A DNA stretch of 64,000 bases from JAGQVA01 sp033764335 (GCA_033764335.1 JANRJC010000017.1:344342-408341), one strand, 5' to 3'. Counted from the first letter of the stretch, positions 1 through 9,113 are shown. The notes: generated from the letters alone by a model not told the origin. Numbers and translations are program-made.

Positions 1-1241
1 TGGTTTTCTTTATTTTTGGATACTTTTTCATCCAAAATTCCCAATCAGACATCTCCTTTTCGCTTTCATCTGCCGCCCACAAAGTTACGGAGAATCAACT
101 TACTTCTCCAAAGTTGCTTTACGGTATTCCCATTGATTCGATGATTGTCATCAATGAAGTGGTAAAAGCGAATGAAAATCTTTCCGAGATTCTGGCTCGT
201 TACAACGTACCCGCAGCCACTATTTTCAAAATCGCCACCCTTCCCCGTGAAATATTTGACGTCAGGCGTCTTCTGGTGAACAAATCCTACACCATCATTC
301 ATCAGAAAGACTCTATGCAGACGGCAAAAAGTTTTATTTATTACCCCAATGCCATAGACTACGTAGTGATCAACCTTGACGATTCGCTTGAAGTCGAAAC
401 CGGTCAGCATCGGGTAGATACGGTAGAACATGTACTCTCCGGAACCATCACCTCCTCCCTCTACCAGTCTATCATCGAAGAAGGGGGTACTCCTGCGCTT
501 GTGAGCGAACTGGCAGATGTGTATGCCTGGGCCATTGATTTTTTTGGTTTACAGGAAGGCGATTGCTTCAAAATGGTTTATACCACGCTTGAAGTGCAGG
601 GACAACCTGCCGGCTTTGGGCGTATCCTCACGGCTTCTTTTAATCATGCAAGCCGCGAATATCGGGCTTACAGTTTTGACCAAGGCGAAGGCTCCGAATA
701 TTTTGATGAAGAAGGAAATAGCTTGCGGAAAACCTTCCTGAAAGCACCGCTAAAGTATTCTAGGATTAGCTCTCATTTTTCCTACAACCGCTTTCACCCT
801 GTGCTGAAAATCCGGAGACCTCATCTGGGGGTTGACTATGCCGCGCCGGTGGGCACACCGGTAGTCACCGTCGGAGACGGAGTTGTGTTGAGCGTGGGCT
901 ACAACGGAGGTGCGGGGAAAATGGTTAAAATCAGACATAACAGCAATTTTACTACGGCTTATCTCCATCTCTCCAGTTATGGCGAAGGTATCCGCGAAGG
1001 GGCGGCTGTACGCCAGGGCGAGGTGATCGGTTATGTCGGTAGTACCGGAGTTTCAACCGGGCCGCACCTCGATTTTCGTTTTTACAAAAATGGTGTGCCC
1101 GTGGATCCGCTTCAGGTTGAACCGCCTTCTGCCAATCCCATCTGTGAGCAATACCGGGAAGATTTCCACGAAGCCATTACTCAACAACAAAAAAAGTTAG
1201 ATAAAGTCGGAGAAAATAGTCGCTTACTTGCAATGGAATAA
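1..1241 (+). CDS. M23 family metallopeptidase, 5' end outside window
   Basis: Zinc endopeptidase of the LytM/M23 type, expected to cut peptidoglycan cross-links in the periplasm. The reading frame is open to the left edge (first complete codon at base 3), so the true start and any signal peptide lie outside the window; the TTG at 114 is only an internal candidate. The C-terminal third carries the M23 metal and catalytic set: HLGVD, YLHLS and GPHLDFRF. The N-terminal two thirds resemble the non-catalytic region usual in Gram-negative M23 proteins. A hairpin terminator follows about 140 bases downstream. Family assignment is firm; substrate and regulation are not visible. Confidence 0.9.
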   Translation, partial: VFFIFGYFFIQNSQSDISFSLSSAAHKVTENQLTSPKLLYGIPIDSMIVINEVVKANENLSEILARYNVPAATIFKIATLPREIFDVRRLLVNKSYTIIHQKDSMQTAKSFIYYPNAIDYVVINLDDSLEVETGQHRVDTVEHVLSGTITSSLYQSIIEEGGTPALVSELADVYAWAIDFFGLQEGDCFKMVYTTLEVQGQPAGFGRILTASFNHASREYRAYSFDQGEGSEYFDEEGNSLRKTFLKAPLKYSRISSHFSYNRFHPVLKIRRPHLGVDYAAPVGTPVVTVGDGVVLSVGYNGGAGKMVKIRHNSNFTTAYLHLSSYGEGIREGAAVRQGEVIGYVGSTGVSTGPHLDFRFYKNGVPVDPLQVEPPSANPICEQYREDFHEAITQQQKKLDKVGENSRLLAME

Positions 1242-1378
1242 TTCAACCGCCGGAAACATCTGACATATCCCGCATGAAATTGGAAATCCGCAGGATTTTT
1301 GCCAGATTAGCGCAAAATTTAACAACTACTACTATCTTTTTATATACGTGTTAACGTTTTACATCTACCTTAAAAACG

Positions 1379-1406
1379 CGGGCCTTTTTGAGGCCCGTTT
1401 TTTTTT
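1379..1406 (+). terminator. Rho-independent terminator
   Basis: A 7-bp GC-rich stem (CGGGCCT / AGGCCCG) with a 5-base loop is followed by nine T residues. It lies 138 bases after the M23 stop codon and 35 bases before the next gene. Confidence 0.85.
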
Positions 1407-1441
1407 GCTTAATTGCTAATGAGTTTTAAAGTGCTCCACTC

Positions 1442-1690
1442 ATGTTTAAGTTTTTCAAAAACAGCTCTAACGGCAATAGTAAAAAACCGGCCATCCCGTT
1501 TGTGGACATCAACGGTGTTCCGCTGGCGGAAGGAGATAAAGTCGAATCGCTCCGATACAACCTCGGCCAATGTATCATTGTGTCGGCTGAAACCGGTTAT
1601 GTTTATGAATCGCTGGAAACGGGAGAACAGGTCAGTTATCTCAAGATGGTTGACGCTGCAACCACTTTCCAGAAAGTGAAGAAGTTGTGA
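1442..1690 (+). CDS. hypothetical 82-aa protein upstream of ACMSD
   Basis: Not recognised. A small soluble protein with no signal peptide: a short basic N-terminus (MFKFFKNSS), then a compact segment beginning AIPFVDINGVPLAEGDKV and ending in Lys-rich residues, suggestive of a small beta-rich fold. It ends one base before the ATG of the next gene, so the two are almost certainly co-transcribed and perhaps translationally coupled. An overlapping alternative frame starting near 1413 is less likely because it breaks this tight spacing. It could be an accessory to the decarboxylase, but nothing in the sequence proves that. Confidence 0.7.
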   Translation: MFKFFKNSSNGNSKKPAIPFVDINGVPLAEGDKVESLRYNLGQCIIVSAETGYVYESLETGEQVSYLKMVDAATTFQKVKKL

Positions 1691-1691
1691 T

Positions 1692-2699
1692 ATGCTCAAA
1701 ATAGACGCACACTCGCATATTCTGCCGGAACACCTGCCCCGATTTTCGGAAAAATTTGGCTACGGAGACTTCATTCACCTCGATCATCATAAACCCGGCT
1801 TCGCCAATATGATGAAAGGCAATGTCTTTTTCCGCGAAATCGAAACCAATTGCTGGGATCCTGCCATCCGGCTGGAAGAATATGCCCTGCGTCAGACGCA
1901 GGTACAGGTCGTATGCACCGTGCCGATTATGTTTAGCTATTGGGCAAAACCCAAAGACACCCTCGAACTTTCCCGCTTTCTCAATGACCATATCGCTGAA
2001 GTAGTCGCCGCAGACCCCCGACATTTTGTCGGACTGGGAACGGTTCCCATGCAGGATGCCGACCTCGCCGTGAAAGAATTGCACCGACTGAAACAACTCG
2101 GTTTGCCCGGCATACAGATTGGTTCCAATATCAATGACATAAATCTCAGCGAACCTCAGTTTTACCCGATCTGGGAGGCCTGTGAAGCCCTTAACATGGC
2201 CGTTATGGTTCACCCCTGGAATATGATGGGTAAAAACCTTATGGAACGTTATTGGCTGCCCTGGCTGGTCGGAATGCCCGCCGAAACCTCACGTGCCATT
2301 TGCTCCATGATTTTTGGCGGTGTATTTGAAAAATTCACTCAACTTCGGGTAATGTTTTCGCACGCCAGCGGCTCTTTTCTTTCGACTTTTGGGCGGGTAG
2401 AGCACGGATTCAACTGTCGCCCCGACCTCGTGGCCATAGACAACCCCATACCTCCCCGCGAATACCTCGGAAGGTTTTGGGTGGACAGCATCACTCACGA
2501 CACCACGATGTTGCGTTATGTGATGAATATGGTAGGCTCCAACCGGGTCATGATCGGCTCAGATTATCCTTTCCCTCTGGGCGATCTCTCTATCGGTAAA
2601 CTGGTGGACGAAATGGGACTGCCTCCTTTTGATAAGGAAAATATCTATTATCGCTCTGCACTGGAGTGGCTGGGACTGGAAAAGGGAAAATTTGTCTGA
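1692..2699 (+). CDS. 2-amino-3-carboxymuconate-6-semialdehyde decarboxylase (ACMSD)
   Basis: Zinc-dependent amidohydrolase-superfamily decarboxylase (EC 4.1.1.45). It diverts the kynurenine/3-hydroxyanthranilate pathway from quinolinate (NAD synthesis) towards the 2-aminomuconate degradation branch. The 335-residue length matches the family. Metal ligands are visible at the expected places: HSH (His7, His9), His174 in MVHPWNMMG, His224 in SHASGSF and Asp291 in GSDYPFPLGD. No other kynurenine gene is in the window, so the pathway partners must be elsewhere. It follows the 82-aa gene by one base. Confidence 0.93.
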   Translation: MLKIDAHSHILPEHLPRFSEKFGYGDFIHLDHHKPGFANMMKGNVFFREIETNCWDPAIRLEEYALRQTQVQVVCTVPIMFSYWAKPKDTLELSRFLNDHIAEVVAADPRHFVGLGTVPMQDADLAVKELHRLKQLGLPGIQIGSNINDINLSEPQFYPIWEACEALNMAVMVHPWNMMGKNLMERYWLPWLVGMPAETSRAICSMIFGGVFEKFTQLRVMFSHASGSFLSTFGRVEHGFNCRPDLVAIDNPIPPREYLGRFWVDSITHDTTMLRYVMNMVGSNRVMIGSDYPFPLGDLSIGKLVDEMGLPPFDKENIYYRSALEWLGLEKGKFV

Positions 2700-2702
2700 G
2701 CT

Positions 2703-3161
2703 TCAGGCAATCGGGTTGAGAGTAATGGAAAATATCGTATAGTCGCTCACATCGCGGCCATGGCTGAATTTGTCGAGTACCTCGTACATATCCCGGGCGC
2801 GGAAGTAAGAAGTATGAAGTTCCCCCTGTCCTTTTTTCGTCCATTGTACCGTATAGGAGTGCTCCTGTCGAAAATTTTTGGTGACATACTCCAGCATAAG
2901 GCGCAAGGCCTCCCCTTTTGATTCTGCCTGTACCGAATGATAGAGGAAGGACTGGTCGTGTTTGGGATTAATGGTAATCAGGTCAAGCAATACCTGCGCG
3001 CCTTCGTTGGTGAAGTTAAAAACGAGGTTGGCCTGCGAAAGGTCCAGCTTTTTAGCGATTTCCGTCTGAAGACGGGCGATTTCGATGTGATTGTCAACAA
3101 CGCTCATGCCGCAAATATCCGAATATTTCTGAAAAATTGCAGGTTTAGCAAAAATTGACAT
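2703..3161 (-). CDS. hypothetical 152-aa cytoplasmic protein
   Basis: Not recognised. The start is placed at the ATG at 3161 (MSIFAKPAIFQKYSDI) rather than an upstream in-frame ATG at 3221, because the longer form would run through the divergent promoter of the CHAT gene. No signal peptide or membrane segment is seen. The C-terminal half has alternating aromatic and basic residues (HSYTVQWTKKGQGELHTSYF) compatible with a small alpha+beta domain. It converges with ACMSD (3-base gap) and is divergent to the CHAT protein. Confidence 0.7.
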   Translation of the reverse strand: MSIFAKPAIFQKYSDICGMSVVDNHIEIARLQTEIAKKLDLSQANLVFNFTNEGAQVLLDLITINPKHDQSFLYHSVQAESKGEALRLMLEYVTKNFRQEHSYTVQWTKKGQGELHTSYFRARDMYEVLDKFSHGRDVSDYTIFSITLNPIA

Positions 3162-3192
3162 TTGTACGGGGTTTAGGAATTTCTTAGGTTTG
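3161..3192 (+). promoter_or_regulatory. Bacteroidota-type promoter for the CHAT-TPR gene
   Basis: TTTG at 3161-3164 and TAGGTTTG at 3185-3192 match the Bacteroidota -33/-7 consensus (TTTG, about 19-20 bases, TAnnTTTG). The TTTG overlaps the start codon region of the divergent gene. Transcription should start near 3196-3199. Confidence 0.7.
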
Positions 3193-3198
3193 GGAACA

Positions 3199-6100
3199 GT
3201 GATACTTGCCACAAAAGCCAAAACCTCTTCCGGAAATATTTTTCCTGGTCATATCGCCGTTGTTTTAATGGTCATATCCTTATGTTTTTTTTTAAGGGGT
3301 ACTCTTTTCGCTCAAAACCGTGAATATCTGCCCTTGAACAGCGGAATCCATTCATTGGAGAGAGAATATCATATATATCCAGCCTTTTCGGACAGTGCGA
3401 TATTTTATACCAAAAAATCATTAAGTTATTTGGAAAACAAAAATACGTCAGAATTTATTGAGACGCTTTTATTTTTATCCAACGTATATAATTATCGAGA
3501 AGAATTTGACAGCATTGGAAAGTATGCACAAATGGCTCTTTATAAAACAAGCCTCCACGACAATTTGGCGGAAGGATACCGTTACCTTGCCTTAAATAAT
3601 CTGGCTTCTTACCATTTGCTCAAAGGCAATTTCCGCGAGGCAGATATACTTTATGAGAAATCATTAAAGGAAAACCTTCATAATGAGGACATTGCGCAGA
3701 TTTTGTTTAATATTGGCCTTACACGAAAAAAGCAGGGAGATTACTCGGAGGCCCTGCGAATGCTTGACCGGGCCGAAACCCTTTCCTTCTATCAGACAGG
3801 CCTTTTTCGTGCGGAAATATTCAATTTAAAATCCAGAATTTACATCCGCCTGCAAAATTGGGAGGAGGCCCGGAAAAATAATATACAGGCCCTGTCTCAT
3901 CTCCAATCATTTAACGATGAAGTTTCCCTGAAAAAAAAACTGGAACTTGCCTTCGGCAGAGGGCTGATCGAAACGGCTTCCGGCAATCCACAAAAAGCTT
4001 TTGAAGTTATAAATACGGGGAAAAAAATCCAGTCTCGTCTCGACGGTTATCGCACCGAAATTACCCATGGTATTCTCGCACGGATTTATTCCGCTTCGGG
4101 CAAAACGGACAGTGCCGTTTTTTACGCCCAACTAGCTTTAGGCCAATTGATTCAAAGCCTTCCCGACCTGCCGAGGCATCCGTTGATCGCCGAAGCGTGG
4201 CTGGATTTAGGGGATATTTTCTTAAAAGCTAAAAAATTTGACGACGCCGAATTCTCCTATACAAAAGGGTTGGCCTGCCTCGTAAATCAGGATTTTTCCT
4301 CCCGAAATCTGCCTGACCCGGAATCGGTCATATATCCCGTAGATGCCGTCCCTTTGATCTGCGGCATTGGCTCTGCCTATCTTCAAAAATTTCAGCAATC
4401 CGGTGTAGCCAATGAGCTTCAACAAGCAACGGATGCTTATCTGTTGGCCACACGACTCATCCCGCGCATCTATCGGGAGTTTCAAAACGAAGATTCCCGC
4501 CTATTTATGGCCGGGCAGGCCGTTCATACCTACGAACAGGCCATTGCCCTGACACTCGAACTTGCCCGTCATACCAGCGACAAACGACATCTTGAAACTG
4601 CTTTTTATCTGGCAGAACAAAATAAAGCAGCCTTGCTCTATTTTGCCCTCAGCGAGGCAGAAAAAATAAAATCCCTCGGTTTACCTGACTCTCTTACCGA
4701 AAGAGAAAATTTAATAAAAACAGAGTTAGCCTTTTATCAGGAAAAAATTTTTGAAGAAAGTCGGAAAACTATCGGCCAAAACTCCGAAAAACTAATACGC
4801 TGGAAGGAAAAAATTTTCCATCTGGAGGAGGAAACCCGAATATTCAAAAAAGTTCTTGAAACCCATTACCCGCAATATTATCAGTTAAAATACCCGCAGG
4901 AAGAAATTACCGTATCCGAAGTTCGGAAACTTCTTCCCAAAGGCGCAGCCTGGCTGGAATATTTCTGTGGGGAAAGTGCGACCTACGCCTTTAAGATTAC
5001 AGATAACGAAATTCAGGTAGAAAAAATCCTGGGGCGAGATTCGCTGGATCATTGGATCAACGCCATGCGGGAAGGGATTTATCAAAACTGGACCCACAAA
5101 AACGACTCGACCGGCGAATTTTCTGCCCTCGACTTTCAATATATCATCCATGCACGCAAACTTTATCAAAACCTGATTGCCCCTTTTGAAAAAAACGGCG
5201 CAAAACTACCCCGAGAACTCATTATTGTACCCGATGACATACTCGGTTATCTTCCTTTTGATGCCCTGCTTACAGCCCCGACTACACGTTCTCAACGTTT
5301 TCGCCAATTTCCCTATATGATTCGGCGATTTGAAATCAGTTACGCCTATTCGGCGGCCCTTCTGCAAAATTTGTCCCCCGCACAATCGGACAACCCGTCA
5401 AAAGTAAAAATTTTCGCTTTGGGACCATGGACCGAACCCCGCGCCGGGAACAGCAACGGGCCTCCTGCTTTACTATTTTCCAGAGACGAAATTTCGGCGA
5501 TTACATCGCTGTTTCAGAGTACAACACTTCTGGGAGAGGATGCCACCCGCGCCCGATTTCTGGCGCGGGCAAAGGACTTTGAAATGATCCATTTGTCCAC
5601 CCATGCACAAATAAATGATACTGATTCCCGCTACTCACGCATTACTTTTGCCGCAGACTCCGACACCCTTCCGGATTTTCTCACCGTAGCGGAAATCTGC
5701 AACCTCCGTCTCCGGGCTGATATGGTAGTATTGAGTGCCTGTGAAACAGGAGTAGGGTCTCTCCAAAAAGGAGAAGGGATTCTTAGCCTGGCACGAGCCT
5801 TTACTTATGCCGGCGCCAAAAGTATCATCACGACACTCTGGCAGGTGGATGATCAGGCGACGGCTCTTATCATGAAGCGGTTTTATCGTTATTTGCACAG
5901 CGGTTACGACAAGGATGTTGCTCTCCGACAGGCAAAACTCGACTACCTGGAAAACAGCGACAACCGCCTGGCGCACCCGTTTTTCTGGGCAGCAACTCTG
6001 CCTTCCGGCAATATGAAACCCCTCCGTACCGGTTCTGATTATCTCCTACCGGCGTTACTTACGCTCCTGTTCGTGATCGCTCTTTCGGCTTTCTACCTTG

Positions 6101-6204
6101 TAAAAAAAATCCGATCAGGCGCGGGCTTTATACTTTCGCCAGCCGCCGAGGATCGCACCTCCGACCGCCAGGCCGACCATGCTAAAACCGCCGGTAATCC
6201 ATGA
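3199..6204 (+). CDS. TPR-CHAT domain protein (caspase-like peptidase fold), membrane-anchored
   Basis: Large protein with tetratricopeptide-type helical repeats over roughly residues 60-450, then a C-terminal CHAT domain (caspase/separase-like peptidase fold). The CHAT dyad is present: His802 in LSTHAQ and Cys848 in SACETGVG. It ends in one transmembrane helix (YLLPALLTLLFVIALSAFYL) and a basic tail. The N-terminus has a signal-like stretch ending LFAQN. The start is uncertain: TTG 3190, GTG 3199 or ATG 3268 are in frame. The promoter box at 3185-3192 excludes 3190, and GTG 3199 would be nearly leaderless. The last 90 bases overlap the 3' end of the convergent DUF1761 gene. Stand-alone TPR-CHAT proteins are common in this phylum; the substrate is unknown. 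Confidence 0.88.
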   Translation: MILATKAKTSSGNIFPGHIAVVLMVISLCFFLRGTLFAQNREYLPLNSGIHSLEREYHIYPAFSDSAIFYTKKSLSYLENKNTSEFIETLLFLSNVYNYREEFDSIGKYAQMALYKTSLHDNLAEGYRYLALNNLASYHLLKGNFREADILYEKSLKENLHNEDIAQILFNIGLTRKKQGDYSEALRMLDRAETLSFYQTGLFRAEIFNLKSRIYIRLQNWEEARKNNIQALSHLQSFNDEVSLKKKLELAFGRGLIETASGNPQKAFEVINTGKKIQSRLDGYRTEITHGILARIYSASGKTDSAVFYAQLALGQLIQSLPDLPRHPLIAEAWLDLGDIFLKAKKFDDAEFSYTKGLACLVNQDFSSRNLPDPESVIYPVDAVPLICGIGSAYLQKFQQSGVANELQQATDAYLLATRLIPRIYREFQNEDSRLFMAGQAVHTYEQAIALTLELARHTSDKRHLETAFYLAEQNKAALLYFALSEAEKIKSLGLPDSLTERENLIKTELAFYQEKIFEESRKTIGQNSEKLIRWKEKIFHLEEETRIFKKVLETHYPQYYQLKYPQEEITVSEVRKLLPKGAAWLEYFCGESATYAFKITDNEIQVEKILGRDSLDHWINAMREGIYQNWTHKNDSTGEFSALDFQYIIHARKLYQNLIAPFEKNGAKLPRELIIVPDDILGYLPFDALLTAPTTRSQRFRQFPYMIRRFEISYAYSAALLQNLSPAQSDNPSKVKIFALGPWTEPRAGNSNGPPALLFSRDEISAITSLFQSTTLLGEDATRARFLARAKDFEMIHLSTHAQINDTDSRYSRITFAADSDTLPDFLTVAEICNLRLRADMVVLSACETGVGSLQKGEGILSLARAFTYAGAKSIITTLWQVDDQATALIMKRFYRYLHSGYDKDVALRQAKLDYLENSDNRLAHPFFWAATLPSGNMKPLRTGSDYLLPALLTLLFVIALSAFYLVKKIRSGAGFILSPAAEDRTSDRQADHAKTAGNP

Positions 6205-6543
6205 AAGCCCGTAGGGATTTCCTGCAAACATATCGCCGGTCATATCCGAAAGGAATACAAAAGAAAAAGCAATCAGCAACCCGATACCCGCACCATAAAG
6301 CGCGGACTCAATCTCGAGTTTTACAAACAACCATGCCAAAACATACATCGGAATAATGGTAGCGATCATGTTGGATATCCAGACACCCGCGCCGGGAGGA
6401 TTAGCCTCTACGGTGGCCATATCCAGGCCTACCATAGCCATCCATTGGTCACCGAATAAAGGTCCGTACCAGACAAAACCCAGAATGGTAAGGAAAACAA
6501 TTCCGGCCCAAACAGCCAGATGATTAATGGTTAATTGTCCCAT
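6115..6543 (-). CDS. DUF1761 family membrane protein
   Basis: 142-residue integral membrane protein with four predicted hydrophobic segments and the family pattern near the N-terminus (AGIVFLTILGFVWYGPLFG). DUF1761 proteins have no established biochemical role. The 3' end overlaps the CHAT-protein gene on the other strand by 90 bases, tail to tail. A possible -7 box (TATTTTCG on this strand) lies just upstream of the start, one base off consensus. Confidence 0.85.
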   Translation of the reverse strand: MGQLTINHLAVWAGIVFLTILGFVWYGPLFGDQWMAMVGLDMATVEANPPGAGVWISNMIATIIPMYVLAWLFVKLEIESALYGAGIGLLIAFSFVFLSDMTGDMFAGNPYGLSWITGGFSMVGLAVGGAILGGWRKYKARA

Positions 6544-6611
6544 AGTAGTAGTATTTTACGAAAATATAGATTATTTTTATCTGATAATCAAATGGTTAAT
6601 CGAAATAGGCT

Positions 6612-6722
6612 ATGAGCATTTCTACCATCCTCAGCATGGTTCTTATCCTCACCTTCAATATAGGAGGTTTTATCTATTTTCTTTACGTTGCAGTAAAAAA
6701 GGAATCTGCGAAAAAAATTTAG
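6612..6722 (+). CDS. 36-aa single-pass membrane protein
   Basis: A short frame encoding one hydrophobic helix (SMVLILTFNIGGFIYFLYVA) followed by a Lys-rich tail (VKKESAKKI), giving a clear positive-inside topology. It is preceded by an A-rich stretch typical of Bacteroidota ribosome-binding regions. It lies between DUF1761 (divergent) and the oxidoreductase (convergent, 4-base tail overlap). The overall pattern recalls small accessory subunits of transporters such as MetS-type proteins, but this is only a resemblance and no transporter gene is adjacent. Confidence 0.55.
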   Translation: MSISTILSMVLILTFNIGGFIYFLYVAVKKESAKKI

Positions 6723-7726
6723 TTTTTTCGTACTATTTGTTCCATTACCGCATTCGTGCGGGAGGCTGTCTCCCCGGTGCTGCTACATTTCCCCCTGCCC
6801 AGCAGATCCGCTACTACGGTTTCGATCAATGGCTGCTGGACATGACGAGGCATCTCAAAGGAAAAAACCTCCTTTCGTTGATCTTTTTCTAAAACTACCG
6901 GCGCGGAGGAAAAAAAAGAAAAAGTAATTTTGCCTGTACTTCCGATGATTTCAGTCTCTTCAAACGCCGCCTTTTCTGCCACCGAAAAACACCATATCCC
7001 CGTTCCTAACACCCCCTTTTCGAAGATAAAACTCCCTGCCACAATATCCTCTGCGGCATACAATCCGGCCTGATTGCCGTGAAATCCGGAGGCATTTTTT
7101 ATCGGCCCCAACAGATCATCCATAAAATCAAGCTGGTGAGAGGCCAAGTCGTAAAAATATCCCCCACCTGCTACCTCAGGGTTTACCCGCCAGTTCTCGG
7201 GCCTTCCTTCCACAATCGCCGCCAGGATAGCCGGCTTCGGTGCCTGATACAGGCGGATATTGACAAATCTCACCTCCCCAATGGCACCGCTGGCTATGAG
7301 TTCTTTTACTTTTAGAAAAGGCGGCAATTGTCGCCGGTAATAAGCTGTAAACAGCGGAATATCTGCTTCCTGGCAGGCAGAAATCATCTGCTGGCATTCC
7401 TGAAAACTCCGGGCCATCGGTTTTTCCACATATACCGGTTTTCCTGCCCGGGCAGCCATAAGGGTATAATGGGCATGCGAGTCCGGAGGAGTGGCTATAT
7501 AGATCGCATTTACTTCCGGATGATCAATCAGTGCTGTCGCGTCATTAAACCAAAACGGGACTCCGTGCCGCCGTGCGTAATCTTCTGCTTTAGCCGCGTC
7601 GCGTCGCATGACGGCCACCAGTTTTGAATTTTTAATCCGGTTAAAGGCCGGACCGCTTTTTACCTCCGTCACATCACCACAACCAATGATGCCCCAGCGA
7701 ACTTCACGATCAGGAAATTTGTACAT
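6719..7726 (-). CDS. Gfo/Idh/MocA family NAD(P)-dependent oxidoreductase
   Basis: 335-residue soluble dehydrogenase of the glucose-fructose oxidoreductase/inositol dehydrogenase family. The N-terminal Rossmann fold begins WGIIGCGDVTEVKSGPAF, and the family EKP motif (VYVEKPMARS) and catalytic-region His in YDLASHQLDFMDDLLG are present. The C-terminal half forms the usual alpha/beta substrate domain. It probably oxidises or reduces a sugar or polyol; the substrate cannot be read from the sequence. It is a single gene, divergent from the sialidase-like gene. Confidence 0.92.
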   Translation of the reverse strand: MYKFPDREVRWGIIGCGDVTEVKSGPAFNRIKNSKLVAVMRRDAAKAEDYARRHGVPFWFNDATALIDHPEVNAIYIATPPDSHAHYTLMAARAGKPVYVEKPMARSFQECQQMISACQEADIPLFTAYYRRQLPPFLKVKELIASGAIGEVRFVNIRLYQAPKPAILAAIVEGRPENWRVNPEVAGGGYFYDLASHQLDFMDDLLGPIKNASGFHGNQAGLYAAEDIVAGSFIFEKGVLGTGIWCFSVAEKAAFEETEIIGSTGKITFSFFSSAPVVLEKDQRKEVFSFEMPRHVQQPLIETVVADLLGRGKCSSTGETASRTNAVMEQIVRKN

Positions 7727-7796
7727 CTGAGAAATATTTTTTCAGTTCCAGCCGCAGGTTTGTAAATTACTCCGAATATACACCTAGCTGAGGAAA

Positions 7797-9113
7797 ATGC
7801 GATTCATACAATTACTTTTGTGTGTTTTTTCAGGGTTTTTTGCCACTTATCCGACCGATATAAAAGCCCAGGTTCCGATAAAAAATATCCTTCTCGACGA
7901 TGACGTCACCGGATACGCTCCCTGTGAGCCGGCCATTGCCATTAGTTTTACGAATCCGGACATCATTGTCGCAGGGGCCATCCTGAACAAAATCTATTAC
8001 ACTTCCGACGGAGGAAAAAACTGGACAAAACAGACGCTGACTTCCTCCTACGGCGTATTCGGAGACCCTGTATTGGTTTCAGGTTACGATGGAAGTTTTT
8101 ATTATTTCCATTTATCAGACCCGGAAAACAACCGATGGCAAAGTGAACGTTTGCTCGACCGGATCGTCTGCCAGAAATCCACCGACGGGGGTAAAACCTG
8201 GAATAACGGAGGTTTTATGGGGTCGCACCATCCCAAAGACCAGGACAAAGAATGGGCAGTGGTCAATCCACGCAACAATCAGGTTCTTTCAACCTGGACA
8301 CAATTTGACCGCTACGACAGCAAAGATCCGCTGGATCGCAGCAATATTTTGTTTTCTTTTTCCAAAAACGGAGGAAAATCCTGGAAAAAGGCAGTACAGA
8401 TAAACGAGTACGACGGCGATTGCCTTGACGATGACGGTACAACCGAAGGTGCAGTCCCCACCGTCGGGCCGGAAGGAGAAATTTATGTCGTTTGGTCGTT
8501 GAATGATCAGATATGGTTTGACCGGTCGTTTGACAATGGAAAAACCTGGTTGGAAAAGGATATAATCGCCGCAGACCAACCGGGAGGCTGGGCCTTTGAC
8601 ATTCCGGGTATCAGTCGTTGCAATGGCATGCCCATTCTGACCTGTGATCTTAGCAATGGCCCGAATCGCGGTACGCTTTATCTCAACTGGTCGGATCAGC
8701 GAAATGGAGACCATGACACGGACATCTGGTTTGCAAAGTCTGTGGACAAAGGAGAAACCTGGTCAAAACCTCAAAAAGTCAATGATGATCGCCCGGGGAA
8801 ACAGCAGTTTTTTACCTGGATGAGCCTGGATCCGACGACGGGGTATCTCTATATTGTTTTTTATGACCGTCGGAATTACGAAGACTTTCAGACTGATGTT
8901 TACCTCGCTTACTCTACCGATGGCGGAAAAACCTTTACGAATCGGAAAATCAGCGAAAAACCCTTTGTTCCGACGGAAAAATCATTTTTCGGTGATTACA
9001 ACCACATCAGTGCATATTCCGGGCGAATATGTCCGATATGGACGCGAATGGACGATGGAAAAACCAGTGTCTGGACTGCGGTAATAAATCAGGGAGAATT
9101 AATCGGGAAGTAA
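7797..9113 (+). CDS. secreted BNR/Asp-box beta-propeller (exo-sialidase-like)
   Basis: 438-residue exported protein with an N-terminal signal peptide (MRFIQLLLCVFSGFFATYPT). At least six Asp-box repeats of the form S-x-D-x-G-x-T-W are visible, for example YTSDGGKNWTK, KSTDGGKTWNN, RSFDNGKTWLE and KSVDKGETWSK, which mark a six-bladed propeller of the sialidase/neuraminidase fold. The arginine triad of true sialidases was not verified, so catalytic function is uncertain; many such proteins bind rather than cleave. No T9SS sorting domain is present at the C-terminus. Confidence 0.85.
   Translation: MRFIQLLLCVFSGFFATYPTDIKAQVPIKNILLDDDVTGYAPCEPAIAISFTNPDIIVAGAILNKIYYTSDGGKNWTKQTLTSSYGVFGDPVLVSGYDGSFYYFHLSDPENNRWQSERLLDRIVCQKSTDGGKTWNNGGFMGSHHPKDQDKEWAVVNPRNNQVLSTWTQFDRYDSKDPLDRSNILFSFSKNGGKSWKKAVQINEYDGDCLDDDGTTEGAVPTVGPEGEIYVVWSLNDQIWFDRSFDNGKTWLEKDIIAADQPGGWAFDIPGISRCNGMPILTCDLSNGPNRGTLYLNWSDQRNGDHDTDIWFAKSVDKGETWSKPQKVNDDRPGKQQFFTWMSLDPTTGYLYIVFYDRRNYEDFQTDVYLAYSTDGGKTFTNRKISEKPFVPTEKSFFGDYNHISAYSGRICPIWTRMDDGKTSVWTAVINQGELIGK

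Noticed and set aside
3190..6204. TTG at 3190 as start of the TPR-CHAT gene
   Set aside because: The TTG lies within the TAGGTTTG promoter box itself, so it would not be on the mRNA from that promoter.
3199..6204. Antiphage CHAT defence system
   Set aside because: Both CHAT proteins have signal-like N-termini and C-terminal anchors, and no gasdermin, nuclease, reverse transcriptase or other defence partner gene is adjacent.
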